DNA of 57,279 nt from Paracoccaceae bacterium (GCA_027486345.1 JAIXPH010000058.1:1-57279), one strand, 5' to 3'. Positions 31,295-40,984 are shown, counted from the stretch's first letter. Numbers and translations: made by a program. Notes: generated from the letters alone by a model not told the origin.

Positions 31295-31994
31295 ATTGCC
31301 GCTTCCGCCAGATCGCCGCATCGCCCAGCTTGCCGACAAAGGCCGCATGGGCCGCCGCCTCTGCCTCTGTGACGCGGGGCGGCAGCGGGGTGGGGCGCGG
31401 ACGCGGACGCCATTCCTGTGACGGCCCGGACCCGGAGGCGGCAGAGCCGGACCGGTCCGAGGCGGACAGCCCGAAATCGCGCTGACGCCCGCCGATCAGT
31501 TCCAGATAGACCTCGGCCAGAATCTCGGAGTCGAGCAACGCCCCATGCTTTTCGCGCGCCGAATTGTCCACGCCAAAGCGGCGGCACAACGCATCGAGCG
31601 AGGCTTGCGCGCCCGGAAACTTCTGCCGCGCCATGGTCAGCGTATCGGTCACCCGGTCCCATGTCAGGGCGGGCAGGCCGATCCGTTGCAGTTCGAAATT
31701 CAGGAATTTGATGTCGAAGGCGGCGTTGTGGATCACCAGCCGCGCATCGCCGATGAAATCCAGGAAATCCTGCCCGACGGCGGCAAAGACGGGATGGCCG
31801 CGCAGGAAGTCATCGCCCAGCCCGTGCACGTCGAACGCCTCTTTCGGCATGGAACGTTCGGGATTGATATACTGATGATAGGTGCGCCCCGTGGGCAGGG
31901 AGTTGACCAGCTCCACCGCGCCGATCTCGACGATGCGGTGACCTTCGGTCGGTTCAAAGCCGGTGGTTTCGGTATCGAGGACGATCTCACGCAT
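31293..31994 (-). CDS. dnaQ: DNA polymerase III epsilon subunit (3'-5' proofreading exonuclease)
   Basis: 233 residues. Exonuclease motifs are complete: Exo I IVLDTETTGFEP near the N-terminus, Exo II VIHNAAFDIKFLNFEL near residue 87 and Exo III EKHGALLDSEILAEVYLELI near 148, including the catalytic His and Asp. The tail after ~175 is Pro/Arg-rich with a terminal Ala-rich helix that would bind the alpha subunit. The start at 31994 overlaps the coaE stop by 8 bases. The dnaQ-coaE-aroE-maf order next to the origin is conserved in alphaproteobacteria. Confidence 0.97.
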   Translation of the reverse strand: MREIVLDTETTGFEPTEGHRIVEIGAVELVNSLPTGRTYHQYINPERSMPKEAFDVHGLGDDFLRGHPVFAAVGQDFLDFIGDARLVIHNAAFDIKFLNFELQRIGLPALTWDRVTDTLTMARQKFPGAQASLDALCRRFGVDNSAREKHGALLDSEILAEVYLELIGGRQRDFGLSASDRSGSAASGSGPSQEWRPRPRPTPLPPRVTEAEAAAHAAFVGKLGDAAIWRKRQ

Positions 31995-32583
31995 GGGGCA
32001 CCAGATAGGCGATCAACGCGCGCACAGCGGCGCGGGCGCTGTCGGGGGACAGGGTTTCAATGATATGGTCCGCGCGAGCGCGTTTGTCACGGTCTGGCAT
32101 CTGGCGGGCGAGGATGGTGGCAAACTGCGCCTCTGTCATGCCGGGGCGCGCGAGGACGCGGGCGCGTTGCAGCGCCGGGGGGGCGGTGACCAGCAGGGTG
32201 GCGTCCATCATCGCCTCAGTCCCCTTTTCGAACAGCAGGGGGATGTCAAAGACGATCAGCGGCGCGGTGGCCGTGGTGGCAAAGGCATCACGATCCGCTG
32301 ACACCAGCGGATGCACCACGGCTTCGATCCGGGAAAGCGCCGTGGGATCGGCGGCAATCCAGTCCTTCAACCCGGCGCGGTCAATCCCGCCATCCTTGAC
32401 CGCCGTAGGGCAGAGCGCCGCCAAGGGGGCCACTGCCGCGCCGCCGGGCGCATAAAGCCGGTGCACGGCGGCATCCGCATCCCAGACCGGCACGCCCTGT
32501 TCCCGGAACAACGCGGCGGTGGTGCTTTTGCCCATGCCGATGCTGCCGGTCAGGCCAAGGCGGAAGGGTCGCGCTGCCCTCAT
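31987..32583 (-). CDS. coaE: Dephospho-CoA kinase
   Basis: Last step of coenzyme A synthesis: ATP-dependent phosphorylation of dephospho-CoA. 198 residues with P-loop LGLTGSIGMGKSTTAALF, the substrate motif VPVWDADAAVHRLY, PLIVFDIPLLFEKG and the R-Q motif ILARQMPDRDK. Typical length. Its start overlaps the aroE stop by 4 bases and its end overlaps the dnaQ start by 8, so translation along maf-aroE-coaE-dnaQ is tightly coupled. Confidence 0.97.
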   Translation of the reverse strand: MRAARPFRLGLTGSIGMGKSTTAALFREQGVPVWDADAAVHRLYAPGGAAVAPLAALCPTAVKDGGIDRAGLKDWIAADPTALSRIEAVVHPLVSADRDAFATTATAPLIVFDIPLLFEKGTEAMMDATLLVTAPPALQRARVLARPGMTEAQFATILARQMPDRDKRARADHIIETLSPDSARAAVRALIAYLVPHA

Positions 32584-33419
32584 GCCGATAGAACGGCGGC
32601 GCGGGTGGCCTCGTCCACCTCTGGCCGCTGGCCGAACCAGCGTTCAAAGCCGGGTGCTGCCTGATGCAAGAGCATCCCCAGACCATCGACCACGGTGCAG
32701 CCCTTGTCCTGGGCCTCGATCAGGAATTGGGTCATCAGGGGGGTATAGACGATGTCGGTCACCAAGGCGGTGGGGGACAGTGTCTCAAGCGGGACGTTGA
32801 AATCGCTTTTGCCGGTCATGCCGAGGGCGGTGGTGTTCACCACCGTCGCCGCCCCGTCCAGCATGGCGGGGGCCTGCACCCATTCCTGTACGGTGATCTT
32901 GGCACCGAAATCGGCCTTGATCGCCTCTGCCCGCGCCCTTGTGCGATTGGTCAGGCGGATTTCCGGCACCCCCACCTCGATCAGCGCGGCAATCACCGCC
33001 CGCGCGGCACCACCCGCCCCAAAGACCACGGCCGGACCGGAGGCGGGTTTCCAATGCGGCGCGTTCTGGCGCAGGTTGGCGATGAAGCCCGCGCCATCGG
33101 TGTTGTCGGCGTGGATCTTGCCATCCTTGCGGAAGATCAACGTATTCGCCGCCCCGATCAGCGCGGCGCGGTCGGTGACCACATCGGCAATCTGCAAGAT
33201 CGCCTCTTTATGCGGGATGGTCACATTGCAGCCGACAAAGCCCATCTTGGGCATCATCCGCAGCGCGTCCCGCAAATCGGATTGCGCGATGTCCAAGGGC
33301 ACGTAATGCCCCTTCAGACCGTAACGCTTCAGCCAATAGCCATGCAGCGCCGGCGAGCGGCTGTGCGCGATGGGAGAGCCGATGACCCCGGCCAGCGGGA
33401 TGCGCGGATGATCCGTCAT
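32580..33419 (-). CDS. aroE: Shikimate dehydrogenase (NADP+)
   Basis: Reduces 3-dehydroshikimate to shikimate in the aromatic amino acid pathway. 279 residues: the substrate domain has [27 protein letters not shown] (catalytic Lys) and [12 protein letters not shown] (catalytic Asp). The NADP domain has [16 protein letters not shown] and [13 protein letters not shown] chose the ATG at 33419, which overlaps the maf stop as ATGA and gives the standard N-terminus; a start 10 codons earlier would lie inside maf. Confidence 0.96.
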   Translation of the reverse strand: MTDHPRIPLAGVIGSPIAHSRSPALHGYWLKRYGLKGHYVPLDIAQSDLRDALRMMPKMGFVGCNVTIPHKEAILQIADVVTDRAALIGAANTLIFRKDGKIHADNTDGAGFIANLRQNAPHWKPASGPAVVFGAGGAARAVIAALIEVGVPEIRLTNRTRARAEAIKADFGAKITVQEWVQAPAMLDGAATVVNTTALGMTGKSDFNVPLETLSPTALVTDIVYTPLMTQFLIEAQDKGCTVVDGLGMLLHQAAPGFERWFGQRPEVDEATRAAVLSA

Positions 33420-34015
33420 GACGCGATGTACCCTTTCAGTCCCAACCAAGCCAAGAGCGGCAGCAGGGGCAGCCCCAGAACGGTGAAATAGTCGCCTTCG
33501 ACCGCGCTGAACAGCCGGACACCTTCCTCTTCCAACTTATACGCCCCGACCGAATCGCGCACCTCCGGCCAGTTGCGCGCCAAGTATTCGTCCAGAAACG
33601 CGTCGGAAAAATCACGCATGGTCAGGCGCACCTCTCCGACGTGGCGCCAGACGGGCTCGGCCCGGTCATAGACCACGACGGCGGACAGCAGGCGGTGGGT
33701 CTGGCCGCGCAAGGTGAGGAGTTGCGCGCGCGCCTCTTCCAGCGTTTCGGGCTTACCAAAGACGGTCTTGCGGAACTCCAGCACCTGATCGCAGCCGATC
33801 ACCACGGCATCGGGGTTCCGTTCGGCCAGTTTGCGCGCTTTCATCTCGGCCAGCGTATCCGCGATGTCGCGGGGGGTGGCGGCTTCGGCCTCCAGCGCAG
33901 TGCGGATGGCGGTTTCATCGATGCGGGCGGGCAGGGCCTCGACCGTCACGCCCGCCTGCGACAGCAGGCGGGCGCGGATGGCCGATTGCGAGGCGAGGAT
34001 CAGGCGCGGGGTCAT
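33416..34015 (-). CDS. maf: Maf-type nucleotide pyrophosphatase
   Basis: 199 residues with the Maf signature [18 protein letters not shown] at the N-terminus and downstream conserved pieces [41 protein letters not shown] and [30 protein letters not shown]. These enzymes hydrolyse non-canonical or canonical NTPs and are linked to septum arrest. The gene is the first one left of the predicted origin and reads away from it; its promoter must lie within the origin region. Confidence 0.93.
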   Translation of the reverse strand: MTPRLILASQSAIRARLLSQAGVTVEALPARIDETAIRTALEAEAATPRDIADTLAEMKARKLAERNPDAVVIGCDQVLEFRKTVFGKPETLEEARAQLLTLRGQTHRLLSAVVVYDRAEPVWRHVGEVRLTMRDFSDAFLDEYLARNWPEVRDSVGAYKLEEEGVRLFSAVEGDYFTVLGLPLLPLLAWLGLKGYIAS

Positions 34016-34493
34016 GACGACGGTGGAGCCTTTGGTTGCGGCGCAGAGAGAGGATCTTGGGGGCGGGCCTGTGGATAGTGCCGTTTTGTTCTCGGGGCCC
34101 GACCATGGGGCAAGCGGGGGGCAAAGCAGGGTCGGGGACGAAAGGGACAGGGTTCACGGGTGTTTGTCAAGGAAAGCGGGCGGCTTTTCCACCTGTGCGT
34201 GACCGCCCAGGCATCATGGGGGCGACAGGGTTATCCACCGTTCCACGTGAAACAGGGCTGTGGGTGGAAAGCAGAGCCAACCGTCGCGCAAGGTATTGCA
34301 AAACATGTAAGATCATGGCGCAGGATTCACAGGACGGTGCGATGCGCTACACCGGATTACCCACAGAAACACCGCTGTGAATAACTGTCTGGACCATATT
34401 CGACCAAGGGTTACCCACAGCCCCTTCATCATCATCTTCCTTTCAGAATCTTTTTCTTTAAGAAGAAGCAGTGGTCAGGGTGGAGCAGGCAGG
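34016..34493. other. Predicted chromosomal replication origin (oriC)
   Basis: No gene in 478 bases. DnaA-box-like 9-mers: perfect TTATTCACA (34384-34376, minus); one mismatch CTATCCACA (34078-34070, minus), TTATCCACC (34231-34239), TTACCCACA (34357-34365 and 34411-34419). Weaker ones occur at 34185-34193, 34267-34259 (minus) and 34324-34332. An AT-rich stretch, including CTTTTTCTTTAAG, spans about 34424-34470 next to the last box and could be the unwinding element. GANTC sites (CcrM) lie at 34324 and 34446, and a parS-like palindrome at 34239. Genes on the left (maf, aroE, coaE, dnaQ) run left and those on the right (hemJ, rho, mnmE, mnmG, parAB) run right, as expected for a bidirectional origin. 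The maf-aroE-coaE-dnaQ side matches the known Caulobacter/Rickettsia origin neighbourhood. Confidence 0.8.
34239..34254. promoter_or_regulatory. parS-like palindrome inside oriC
   Basis: CGTTCCACGTGAAACA matches the ParB site TGTTTCACGTGAAACA at 14 of 16 bases; the inner 14-mer has one mismatch. It shares its first base with the end of the DnaA-like box at 34231-34239. Possible low-affinity ParB site. Confidence 0.5.
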
Positions 34494-34943
34494 ATGGACG
34501 GGTTTCTGGCGGATATGTATCCTTGGACCAAGGCGCTGCACGTGGTGTCCGTGGTCGCCTGGATGGCCGGGCTGTTCTATCTGCCGCGTCTCTTCGTCTA
34601 CCATGTCGAGGAGGTCGGTCGCGGCAGCCCCACGGACCTGCTGTTCCAGACGATGGAACGACGCCTGCTGCGCGCGATCATGAATCCGGCGATGGTGGCG
34701 ACCTGGGTCTTCGGGCTGGCGCTGGTCTTCACACCGGGCATCGTGGTCTGGTCAGAGGTCTGGCCCTGGACCAAGGCGGCAGCGGTGCTGGGGATGACGT
34801 GGTTCCACCATTGGCTGGGCCTGCGCCGCAAGGATTTTGTCGAAGGCCAGAACACGCTGACCGGGCGCAGCTACCGCATGATGAATGAGGTGCCGACGCT
34901 TCTGCTCATCCTCATCGTGTTTTCCGTCATCGTGAAATGGTGA
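34494..34943 (+). CDS. hemJ: Protoporphyrinogen oxidase HemJ
   Basis: Converts protoporphyrinogen IX to protoporphyrin IX in organisms lacking HemG/HemY. 149 residues, four membrane helices, with the family N-terminus YPWTKALHVVSVVAWMAGLF (conserved His) and PRLFVYHVE; MNPAMVATWVFGLALVF, WPWTKAAAVLGMTWFHHWLG and a final LLLILIVFSVIVKW follow. I chose the ATG at 34494 (AGGCAGG upstream) over an open frame that runs back into the origin. It is the first gene right of the predicted origin; hemW at 42220 is also haem related. The hemE gene often found here is absent. Confidence 0.9.
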   Translation: MDGFLADMYPWTKALHVVSVVAWMAGLFYLPRLFVYHVEEVGRGSPTDLLFQTMERRLLRAIMNPAMVATWVFGLALVFTPGIVVWSEVWPWTKAAAVLGMTWFHHWLGLRRKDFVEGQNTLTGRSYRMMNEVPTLLLILIVFSVIVKW

Positions 34944-34967
34944 TGCGGGCGGTCCTGCCGCTTTGCG

Positions 34968-34995
34968 TTGACTTTTGCGGGCACAGCGCTTAACT
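34968..34995 (+). promoter_or_regulatory. Possible promoter of rho
   Basis: TTGACT (34968-34973) and TTAACT (34990-34995) are 16 bases apart, giving a leader of about 105 bases before the rho ATG at 35108. The -35 is near consensus, the -10 is weak. A long leader is usual for rho, which autoregulates. Confidence 0.4.
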
Positions 34996-35107
34996 GCCAG
35001 CCAATGCAGGGCCGTCCGGCCCAATGCGCCCCCCTTTGTGCCCGACGCTTCTGGCGTCACCGACCCGCAAGTTCCGCGCCATGGCGCGTGATCAGGATGT
35101 TTCCCGC

Positions 35108-36379
35108 ATGACGACCGAACGGCTGAACCTGTCCGACCTCAAGGCCAAGACCCCCGCCGACCTTCTGGCCATGGCCGAGGAGTGGGAGATCGAGAACGCG
35201 CCTTCCATGCGGAAGGGCGAGATGATGTTCCAGATCCTCAAGGAACACGCCGAGGAAGGGTTCGAAATCGGCGGCGATGGCGTGCTGGAGGTGCTGCAAG
35301 ACGGCTTCGGCTTCCTGCGCAGCCCCGAGGCGAACTATCTGCCCGGCCCGGATGACATCTACGTCTCACCCGACATGATCCGTATGTTCAGCCTGCGCAC
35401 GGGTGATTCCATCGAAGGCGTGATCCAGGCCCCGCGCGAGAATGAGCGGTACTTCAGCCTTGTGAAGGCGACGAAGATCAATTTCGACGACCCGGAGCGC
35501 GCGCGCCACAAGGTGCACTTCGACAACCTGACGCCGCTTTATCCCGATGAGCGGCTGAAGATGGAAATCGAAGACCCGACGATCAAGGACCGCTCGGCCC
35601 GGATCATCGACCTTGTCTGCCCCATCGGCAAAGGCCAACGCGCCCTGATCGTGGCCCCGCCGCGGACGGGCAAGACGGTGCTGTTGCAGAACATTGCCCA
35701 TTCCGTGGCCACCAATCACCCGGAATGCTACCTGATCGTCCTGCTGATCGACGAACGCCCCGAGGAAGTCACCGACATGCAGCGGTCCGTGAAGGGGGAG
35801 GTTGTGTCTTCCACCTTTGACGAACCGGCGACGCGGCACGTGGCCGTGGCGGAAATGGTGATCGAAAAAGCCAAGCGCTTGGTCGAACATAAACGAGATG
35901 TTGTGATATTGCTCGATTCGATCACAAGACTTGGTAGGGCCTTTAACACGGTTGTGCCGTCTTCGGGCAAGGTTCTGACCGGCGGTGTGGATGCGAACGC
36001 GCTGCAACGGCCGAAGCGGTTCTTCGGTGCGGCGCGGAACATCGAAGAGGGTGGGTCGCTGACCATCATCGCCACCGCCCTGATCGATACCGGCAGCCGG
36101 ATGGACGAGGTGATCTTCGAAGAATTCAAGGGCACCGGCAACTCCGAGATCGTGCTGGACCGCAAGGTGGCGGACAAACGCGTTTTCCCGGCGATCGACA
36201 TCCTCAAATCGGGCACCCGGAAAGAGGATCTGCTGGTCGAAAAGGTGGACTTGCAGAAGACCTACGTGTTGCGGCGCATCCTCAACCCGATGGGCACCAC
36301 CGACGCCATCGAATTCCTGTTAGGCAAGCTGAAGCAGACCAAGTCGAATTCGGAATTCTTCGACTCGATGAACACCTGA
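35108..36379 (+). CDS. rho: Transcription termination factor Rho
   Basis: Hexameric RNA-dependent ATPase helicase that ends transcription. 423 residues with RNA-binding cold-shock-like domain ([20 protein letters not shown]), Walker [14 protein letters not shown] near residue 183, Walker [17 protein letters not shown], the Q-loop/R-loop segments [20 protein letters not shown] and the C-terminal [11 protein letters not shown] chose the ATG at 35108 (AGGA 10 bases upstream) which gives the standard N-terminus [12 protein letters not shown]; earlier in-frame starts add 28 residues inside the leader. 22 bases before mnmE. Confidence 0.98.
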   Translation: MTTERLNLSDLKAKTPADLLAMAEEWEIENAPSMRKGEMMFQILKEHAEEGFEIGGDGVLEVLQDGFGFLRSPEANYLPGPDDIYVSPDMIRMFSLRTGDSIEGVIQAPRENERYFSLVKATKINFDDPERARHKVHFDNLTPLYPDERLKMEIEDPTIKDRSARIIDLVCPIGKGQRALIVAPPRTGKTVLLQNIAHSVATNHPECYLIVLLIDERPEEVTDMQRSVKGEVVSSTFDEPATRHVAVAEMVIEKAKRLVEHKRDVVILLDSITRLGRAFNTVVPSSGKVLTGGVDANALQRPKRFFGAARNIEEGGSLTIIATALIDTGSRMDEVIFEEFKGTGNSEIVLDRKVADKRVFPAIDILKSGTRKEDLLVEKVDLQKTYVLRRILNPMGTTDAIEFLLGKLKQTKSNSEFFDSMNT

Positions 36380-36401
36380 TCCCTGACCGAAGGGTTCGAC
36401 C

Positions 36402-37676
36402 GTGGACACGATCTATGCCTTGGCCAGCGCGCGCGGCAAGGCCGGGGTGGCGGTGCTTCGCCTGTCCGGCCCGTCGGCACATGCGGCGGCATCGCGCCTG
36501 ACCGGACCTTTGCCCGCCCTGCGCCAGGCCAGCCTGCGATCCCTGCACTGGCACGGCGAGGTTCTGGATCAAGCGCTGGTCCTGGCCTTTGCTGCGGGGG
36601 CGAGTTTCACCGGCGAAGATGTGGTGGAATTGCACCTGCACGGCTCTGTCGCGGTCGTTCAATCCGTCCTGCGTGTGCTGGGGCAGATCGAGGGGCTGCG
36701 ATTGGCCGAACCGGGGGAGTTCACCCGGCGGGCGCTGGAAAACGGCTGTCTCGATCTGGCGCAGGTCGAAGGACTCGCCGATCTCATTGATGCGGAAACC
36801 GAATCCCAACGCAGGCAAGCCCTGCGCGTGCTGTCGGGCGCCATCGGTGTGCGGGCCGAAGGCTGGCGGACCCGGTTGATCCGCGCCGCGGCGCTGATCG
36901 AAGCCACCATCGACTTTGCGGATGAGGATGTGCCCGTCGATGTGACGCCCGAAGTGCGGGCGCTGTTGCAGGGCGTTCAGGCGGAGCTTGCCGCGGAACT
37001 GTCCGGGGCGAGGGCGTCAGAACGGATTCGCGAAGGGTTCGAGGTGGCGATCCTTGGCGCGCCGAATGCGGGAAAATCCACCTTGCTCAACGCCTTGGCG
37101 GGACGTGAGGCGGCAATCACCTCGGACATCGCGGGCACAACGCGCGACGTGATCGAGGTGCGGATGGACATCCAAGGTCTGGCCGTCACACTGCTGGACA
37201 CCGCCGGGTTGCGCGAAACCGAGGATCGGGTGGAACGCATCGGCATAGACCGGGCGCTGCAACGGGCGCAGGCGGCGGATCTGCGCGTGTTCCTGACCAG
37301 TGACACGCCGATCACCGGGGTGGAGCCGCAGCCGGAGGACATCGTCATTTCCGGCAAGGCCGATCTGACCGGGCAGGGGGTGTCCGGCAAGACCGGGCAA
37401 GGCATTGCCGATCTGATCGACCGCATCGGCGAAATCCTGCAAGCGCGGGTCGCGAACGCCGCGACCGTGACGCGGGAACGCCATCGCTTGGCACTTGATC
37501 GCACGATCCGGGCTATGGAATCGGCGGCGATTGAGGTAGAGAGAGGCGCAGGGCGGGCGGAACTTGCGGCGGCAGAGCTGCGGGTGGCCATTCGCGCCTT
37601 GGAATCGCTGGTCGGGCGGGTCGATGTCGAAAATCTGCTGGACGAAATCTTCGCCAGCTTTTGTATCGGGAAGTGA
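36402..37676 (+). CDS. mnmE: tRNA uridine-5-carboxymethylaminomethyl modification GTPase MnmE
   Basis: With MnmG it modifies U34 of certain tRNAs. 424 residues: N-terminal folate-binding domain ([34 protein letters not shown]), helical domain, and a G domain with [14 protein letters not shown] near residue 218, [18 protein letters not shown] and a G4 site ISGKADL in place of the usual NKxDL. The C-terminus FCIGK supplies the catalytic Cys. The start is GTG at 36402. The gene ends 2 bases before the mnmG GTG, so the two complex partners are adjacent and probably cotranslated. Confidence 0.97.
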   Translation: MDTIYALASARGKAGVAVLRLSGPSAHAAASRLTGPLPALRQASLRSLHWHGEVLDQALVLAFAAGASFTGEDVVELHLHGSVAVVQSVLRVLGQIEGLRLAEPGEFTRRALENGCLDLAQVEGLADLIDAETESQRRQALRVLSGAIGVRAEGWRTRLIRAAALIEATIDFADEDVPVDVTPEVRALLQGVQAELAAELSGARASERIREGFEVAILGAPNAGKSTLLNALAGREAAITSDIAGTTRDVIEVRMDIQGLAVTLLDTAGLRETEDRVERIGIDRALQRAQAADLRVFLTSDTPITGVEPQPEDIVISGKADLTGQGVSGKTGQGIADLIDRIGEILQARVANAATVTRERHRLALDRTIRAMESAAIEVERGAGRAELAAAELRVAIRALESLVGRVDVENLLDEIFASFCIGK

Positions 37677-37678
37677 GG

Positions 37679-39553
37679 GTGTTTCACGTGAAACATTTTG
37701 ACGTCATCGTCATTGGTGGCGGCCATGCCGGTTCCGAAGCGGCAGCGGCCTCGGCCCGTATGGGCGCGCGCACGGCGCTGGTGACGCTGCGGATCGACGG
37801 GATCGGCGTCATGTCCTGCAATCCGGCGATTGGCGGGCTGGGCAAGGGCCATCTGGTGCGCGAAATCGACGCGATGGATGGCGTGATGGGGCGCGTGGCA
37901 GACAAGGCGGCCATCCAGTACCGCCTGCTGAACCGGCGCAAGGGCCCAGCCGTGCAAGGTCCGCGCACGCAGGCCGACCGGAAGCTCTACCGCCAGGCGA
38001 TGCTGGCCGAGTTGTCGGCGACGCCGAATCTGTCGCTTGTGGAAGGCGAGGTTGCGGATCTGATCCAGGACGCCGGCCGATTCGCTGGCGTTGTTCTGGC
38101 GGATGGCAGTGCGATCACCGCGCAAGCCGTGATCCTGACGGCGGGCACCTTCTTGAACGGTTTGATCCATATCGGGGACGTCAAACGCCCCGGCGGCCGG
38201 ATGGGTGACCGCCCGTCACTGCCGCTTGCCGCGCGTCTGGCGGCGCTGGATCTGGGGCGGGGACGCCTCAAGACCGGCACCCCGCCGCGTCTGGATGGCA
38301 AGACCATCGATTGGGCAAAGTTGGACAGCCAGCCCGCCGATGATGACCCGGTGATGTTCTCTTTCCTGCACAAGACGCCCTTTGTCCGGCAAATCGCTTG
38401 CGGGATCACCCATACCAACGAACAGACCCACGACATCATCCGCCGCAACCTCGACCGCTCGGCCATGTATGGCGGCCATATCGAGGGCGTCGGTCCCCGG
38501 TATTGCCCCTCGATCGAGGACAAGGTCGTCCGCTTTGCGGACAAGACCGGGCATCAGGTGTTTCTGGAGCCGGAAGGGTTGGACGACGACACCGTCTATC
38601 CCAACGGCATCTCCACCTCGCTGCCCGAGGATGTGCAGACGGATTATGTCCGGTCCATCTATGGGCTGGAGTCCGTTCGCATCCTGCAACCGGGATATGC
38701 CATCGAATACGACTACTTCGATCCGCGCGGCCTGCAGTCGACGCTCGAGGTGAAATCTGCCCCAGGTCTGTATTTCGCCGGTCAGATCAATGGCACCACC
38801 GGATATGAAGAGGCCGCAGCACAGGGAATGGTGGCCGGTTTCAACGCGGCGGCGGCGGCCTTGGGCCGTGACCCGGTCACGTTCAGCCGGGCTGACAGCT
38901 ATATCGGTGTGATGATCGACGATCTGACGACGCGCGGGGTGACCGAACCCTATCGCATGTTCACCTCACGTGCGGAATATCGTCTCGCCTTGCGGGCGGA
39001 CAATGCCGACCAGCGCCTGACCCCACAGGCCATCCGCATCGGTGCGGCGGGCGAGGCGCGGATGCGCGCCTTTGAGGACAAGATGGCGCAATTGACCGCC
39101 GCGCGGTCCGTGTTGGAGGCGCATCGCGTTTCCCCGAAAGAGGCGATTGCCGCAGGGGTGTCGGTCAGTCAGGACGGCGTCCGCCGCTCTGGCTTTGACC
39201 TGCTGTCGCTGGGCGAAACGGCGCAGTCGGCGGTGGAAACGCTGTTTCCGGAGTTTGCGGCTTTTGACGGCGCGATCCGTCAGCAGGTGGCGATAGACGC
39301 GCTCTATGCCCAATACCTTGACCGCCAGAACGAGGATATCGCCATGCTGCGGCGCGAAGAGGCTGCGGAAATACCGCTGTCCTTCGATTATGATGTGCTG
39401 TCGGGCCTGTCGAACGAATTGACGACCAAGCTCAAGCGGGTTCGTCCGGCCAATCTGGCGCAGGCCGCGCGGATTGAGGGGATGACGCCAGCGGCGCTGA
39501 CCTTGATCCTCGCGCATCTGCGCAAGGCGCAACGGGCCAGAGCGACGGCATGA
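37679..39553 (+). CDS. mnmG: tRNA uridine-5-carboxymethylaminomethyl modification enzyme MnmG
   Basis: FAD-dependent partner of MnmE. 624 residues from a GTG at 37679: FHVKH leader, then the FAD motif [60 protein letters not shown] and the C-terminal [23 protein letters not shown] at 37688 is an alternative start that would drop three residues. The first codons are made of a perfect parS site (37680-37695), so ParB binding could affect translation or transcription of this stretch. It overlaps rsmG by 4 bases. Confidence 0.97.
   Translation: MFHVKHFDVIVIGGGHAGSEAAAASARMGARTALVTLRIDGIGVMSCNPAIGGLGKGHLVREIDAMDGVMGRVADKAAIQYRLLNRRKGPAVQGPRTQADRKLYRQAMLAELSATPNLSLVEGEVADLIQDAGRFAGVVLADGSAITAQAVILTAGTFLNGLIHIGDVKRPGGRMGDRPSLPLAARLAALDLGRGRLKTGTPPRLDGKTIDWAKLDSQPADDDPVMFSFLHKTPFVRQIACGITHTNEQTHDIIRRNLDRSAMYGGHIEGVGPRYCPSIEDKVVRFADKTGHQVFLEPEGLDDDTVYPNGISTSLPEDVQTDYVRSIYGLESVRILQPGYAIEYDYFDPRGLQSTLEVKSAPGLYFAGQINGTTGYEEAAAQGMVAGFNAAAAALGRDPVTFSRADSYIGVMIDDLTTRGVTEPYRMFTSRAEYRLALRADNADQRLTPQAIRIGAAGEARMRAFEDKMAQLTAARSVLEAHRVSPKEAIAAGVSVSQDGVRRSGFDLLSLGETAQSAVETLFPEFAAFDGAIRQQVAIDALYAQYLDRQNEDIAMLRREEAAEIPLSFDYDVLSGLSNELTTKLKRVRPANLAQAARIEGMTPAALTLILAHLRKAQRARATA
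37680..37695. promoter_or_regulatory. Perfect parS site at the start of mnmG
   Basis: TGTTTCACGTGAAACA, a perfect 16-bp match to the conserved chromosomal ParB-binding site. It begins one base into the mnmG GTG and encodes residues 2-6 (FHVKH). It lies 3.2 kb from the predicted origin and 2.5 kb from parA. Confidence 0.9.
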
Positions 39554-40170
39554 CGGACACCACACTTGCGGGTGTTTATGTTTCACGTGAAACATTTGAC
39601 CGTCTGACCGCCTTGACCGCGCTGCTGCAAAAATGGAATCCGGCGATCAATCTGGTCGCCAAGTCCACAGTGCCCGAGGCATGGGGCCGCCACATCCTTG
39701 ATTCCGCCCAGCTTTACCGCCTTGCCCCGTCGCAGCCGCACCATTGGGCCGATCTGGGCAGCGGTGGTGGTTTCCCCGGTCTGGTCATCGCCATTCTGGC
39801 GCAGGAAAAGGACCCGGGCTGTCGAATCACGCTGGTCGAATCCGATCAACGAAAGGCGACTTTCCTGCGCCAGGCTGTGAGAGAGCTTGGCTTGCTCAAG
39901 GTCACGGTTCTGGCCGAGCGTATCGAAACCCTTTCGCCGCTTGCCGCCGATGTCCTCTCGGCACGCGCTCTGGCTGCCTTGCCGCAGCTTTGCCACTTTG
40001 CCCTGCGCCATCTGTCCCCCGAGGGGCTCGCCCTGTTCCCAAAGGGCGCGCAGCATCTGGATGAGGTCGCGCAGGCCCGGCACGATTGGCATTTTGACTT
40101 GTCGACGTTTCCCAGTGACACAGACCCCGCTGCGGTGGTTCTGGCAATGAAGGCGATCCAGCATGTCTGA
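39550..40170 (+). CDS. rsmG: 16S rRNA 7-methylguanosine-527 methyltransferase RsmG
   Basis: Methylates G527 of 16S rRNA (loss gives low-level streptomycin resistance). 206 residues with the N-terminal [20 protein letters not shown] helix, [11 protein letters not shown], the SAM motif [19 protein letters not shown] near residue 69 and [12 protein letters not shown]. The VSRET part is encoded by a second perfect parS site (39579-39594). It overlaps mnmG by 4 bases and parA by 8, giving the conserved mnmG-rsmG-parA-parB order. Confidence 0.97.
   Translation: MTDTTLAGVYVSRETFDRLTALTALLQKWNPAINLVAKSTVPEAWGRHILDSAQLYRLAPSQPHHWADLGSGGGFPGLVIAILAQEKDPGCRITLVESDQRKATFLRQAVRELGLLKVTVLAERIETLSPLAADVLSARALAALPQLCHFALRHLSPEGLALFPKGAQHLDEVAQARHDWHFDLSTFPSDTDPAAVVLAMKAIQHV
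39579..39594. promoter_or_regulatory. Perfect parS site at the start of rsmG
   Basis: TGTTTCACGTGAAACA identical to the site at 37680-37695, 1.9 kb away. Here it is read in a different frame than in mnmG and encodes the VSRET of RsmG. The same palindrome is thus accommodated as FHVKH in one protein and VSRET in the other. Confidence 0.9.
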
Positions 40171-40984
40171 CCCGACCCGTCCAAATCAACCGCGCATCAT
40201 CGCCATCGCCAACCAGAAGGGCGGTGTCGGCAAGACAACCACCGCCATCAACCTTGCCGCCGGACTGGTAGAGCAGGGCGCGCGGGTGCTGCTGGTCGAT
40301 CTCGATCCGCAGGGCAACGCCTCTACAGGTCTGGGAATTGGGGCGGACCAGCGCAATCTGACGACCTATGATCTGATCGTTGACGACGCGCCTTTGGCGG
40401 AGGTGATCCAGCCCAGCACGATTCCGGGCCTCTGGGTGTGCCCGGCGAATGCGGACCTTTCCTCGGCGGATATCGAACTGGTCGCCAATGAAAAGCGCAG
40501 TTTTTTGCTGCACGACGCCCTGCGGCAGCCGTCGATGGACAGCTATGATCTGGATTTCATCCTGATCGACTGCCCGCCCTCGCTCAGCCTGCTGACCGTC
40601 AACGCGATGATTGCCTGCCATTCGGTGCTGGTGCCGCTGCAATCGGAATTCTTCGCGCTGGAAGGGCTGTCGCAACTGATGCTGACGATCCGAGAGGTCC
40701 GCCAAACCGCGAATCCCAAGCTGCGGATCGAAGGTGTTGTGTTGACCATGTATGATGGCCGCAACAGGTTGAGTCAGCAGGTCGAAACCGATGCCCGTCA
40801 GAACCTTGGTGATCTGGTGTTCCAGACCGTCATCCCCCGCAATGTCCGTGTGTCCGAAGCGCCCTCTTACGCGCTGCCAGTTCTGCACTATGATCCCCTG
40901 TCCAAGGGGTCAGAGGCGTATCGCGCCCTTGCCGCCGAACTGATCTCCCGTCACCCCGCCGCCCGCAGCAAGGAACACGCCTGA
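40163..40984 (+). CDS. parA: Chromosome partitioning ATPase ParA
   Basis: 273 residues. Deviant Walker A KGGVGKTTTAINLA with the signature Lys at residue 19, the switch region VDLDPQGNASTGLG, and IDCPPSLSLLTVNAM. A typical chromosomal (Soj-type) ParA without the N-terminal DNA-binding domain of plasmid type Ia. Moves ParB-parS complexes and so the origin region to the cell poles. Its start overlaps rsmG by 8 bases, and it shares one base with parB (TGATG). No divergence from the family seen. Confidence 0.97.
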   Translation: MSDPTRPNQPRIIAIANQKGGVGKTTTAINLAAGLVEQGARVLLVDLDPQGNASTGLGIGADQRNLTTYDLIVDDAPLAEVIQPSTIPGLWVCPANADLSSADIELVANEKRSFLLHDALRQPSMDSYDLDFILIDCPPSLSLLTVNAMIACHSVLVPLQSEFFALEGLSQLMLTIREVRQTANPKLRIEGVVLTMYDGRNRLSQQVETDARQNLGDLVFQTVIPRNVRVSEAPSYALPVLHYDPLSKGSEAYRALAAELISRHPAARSKEHA

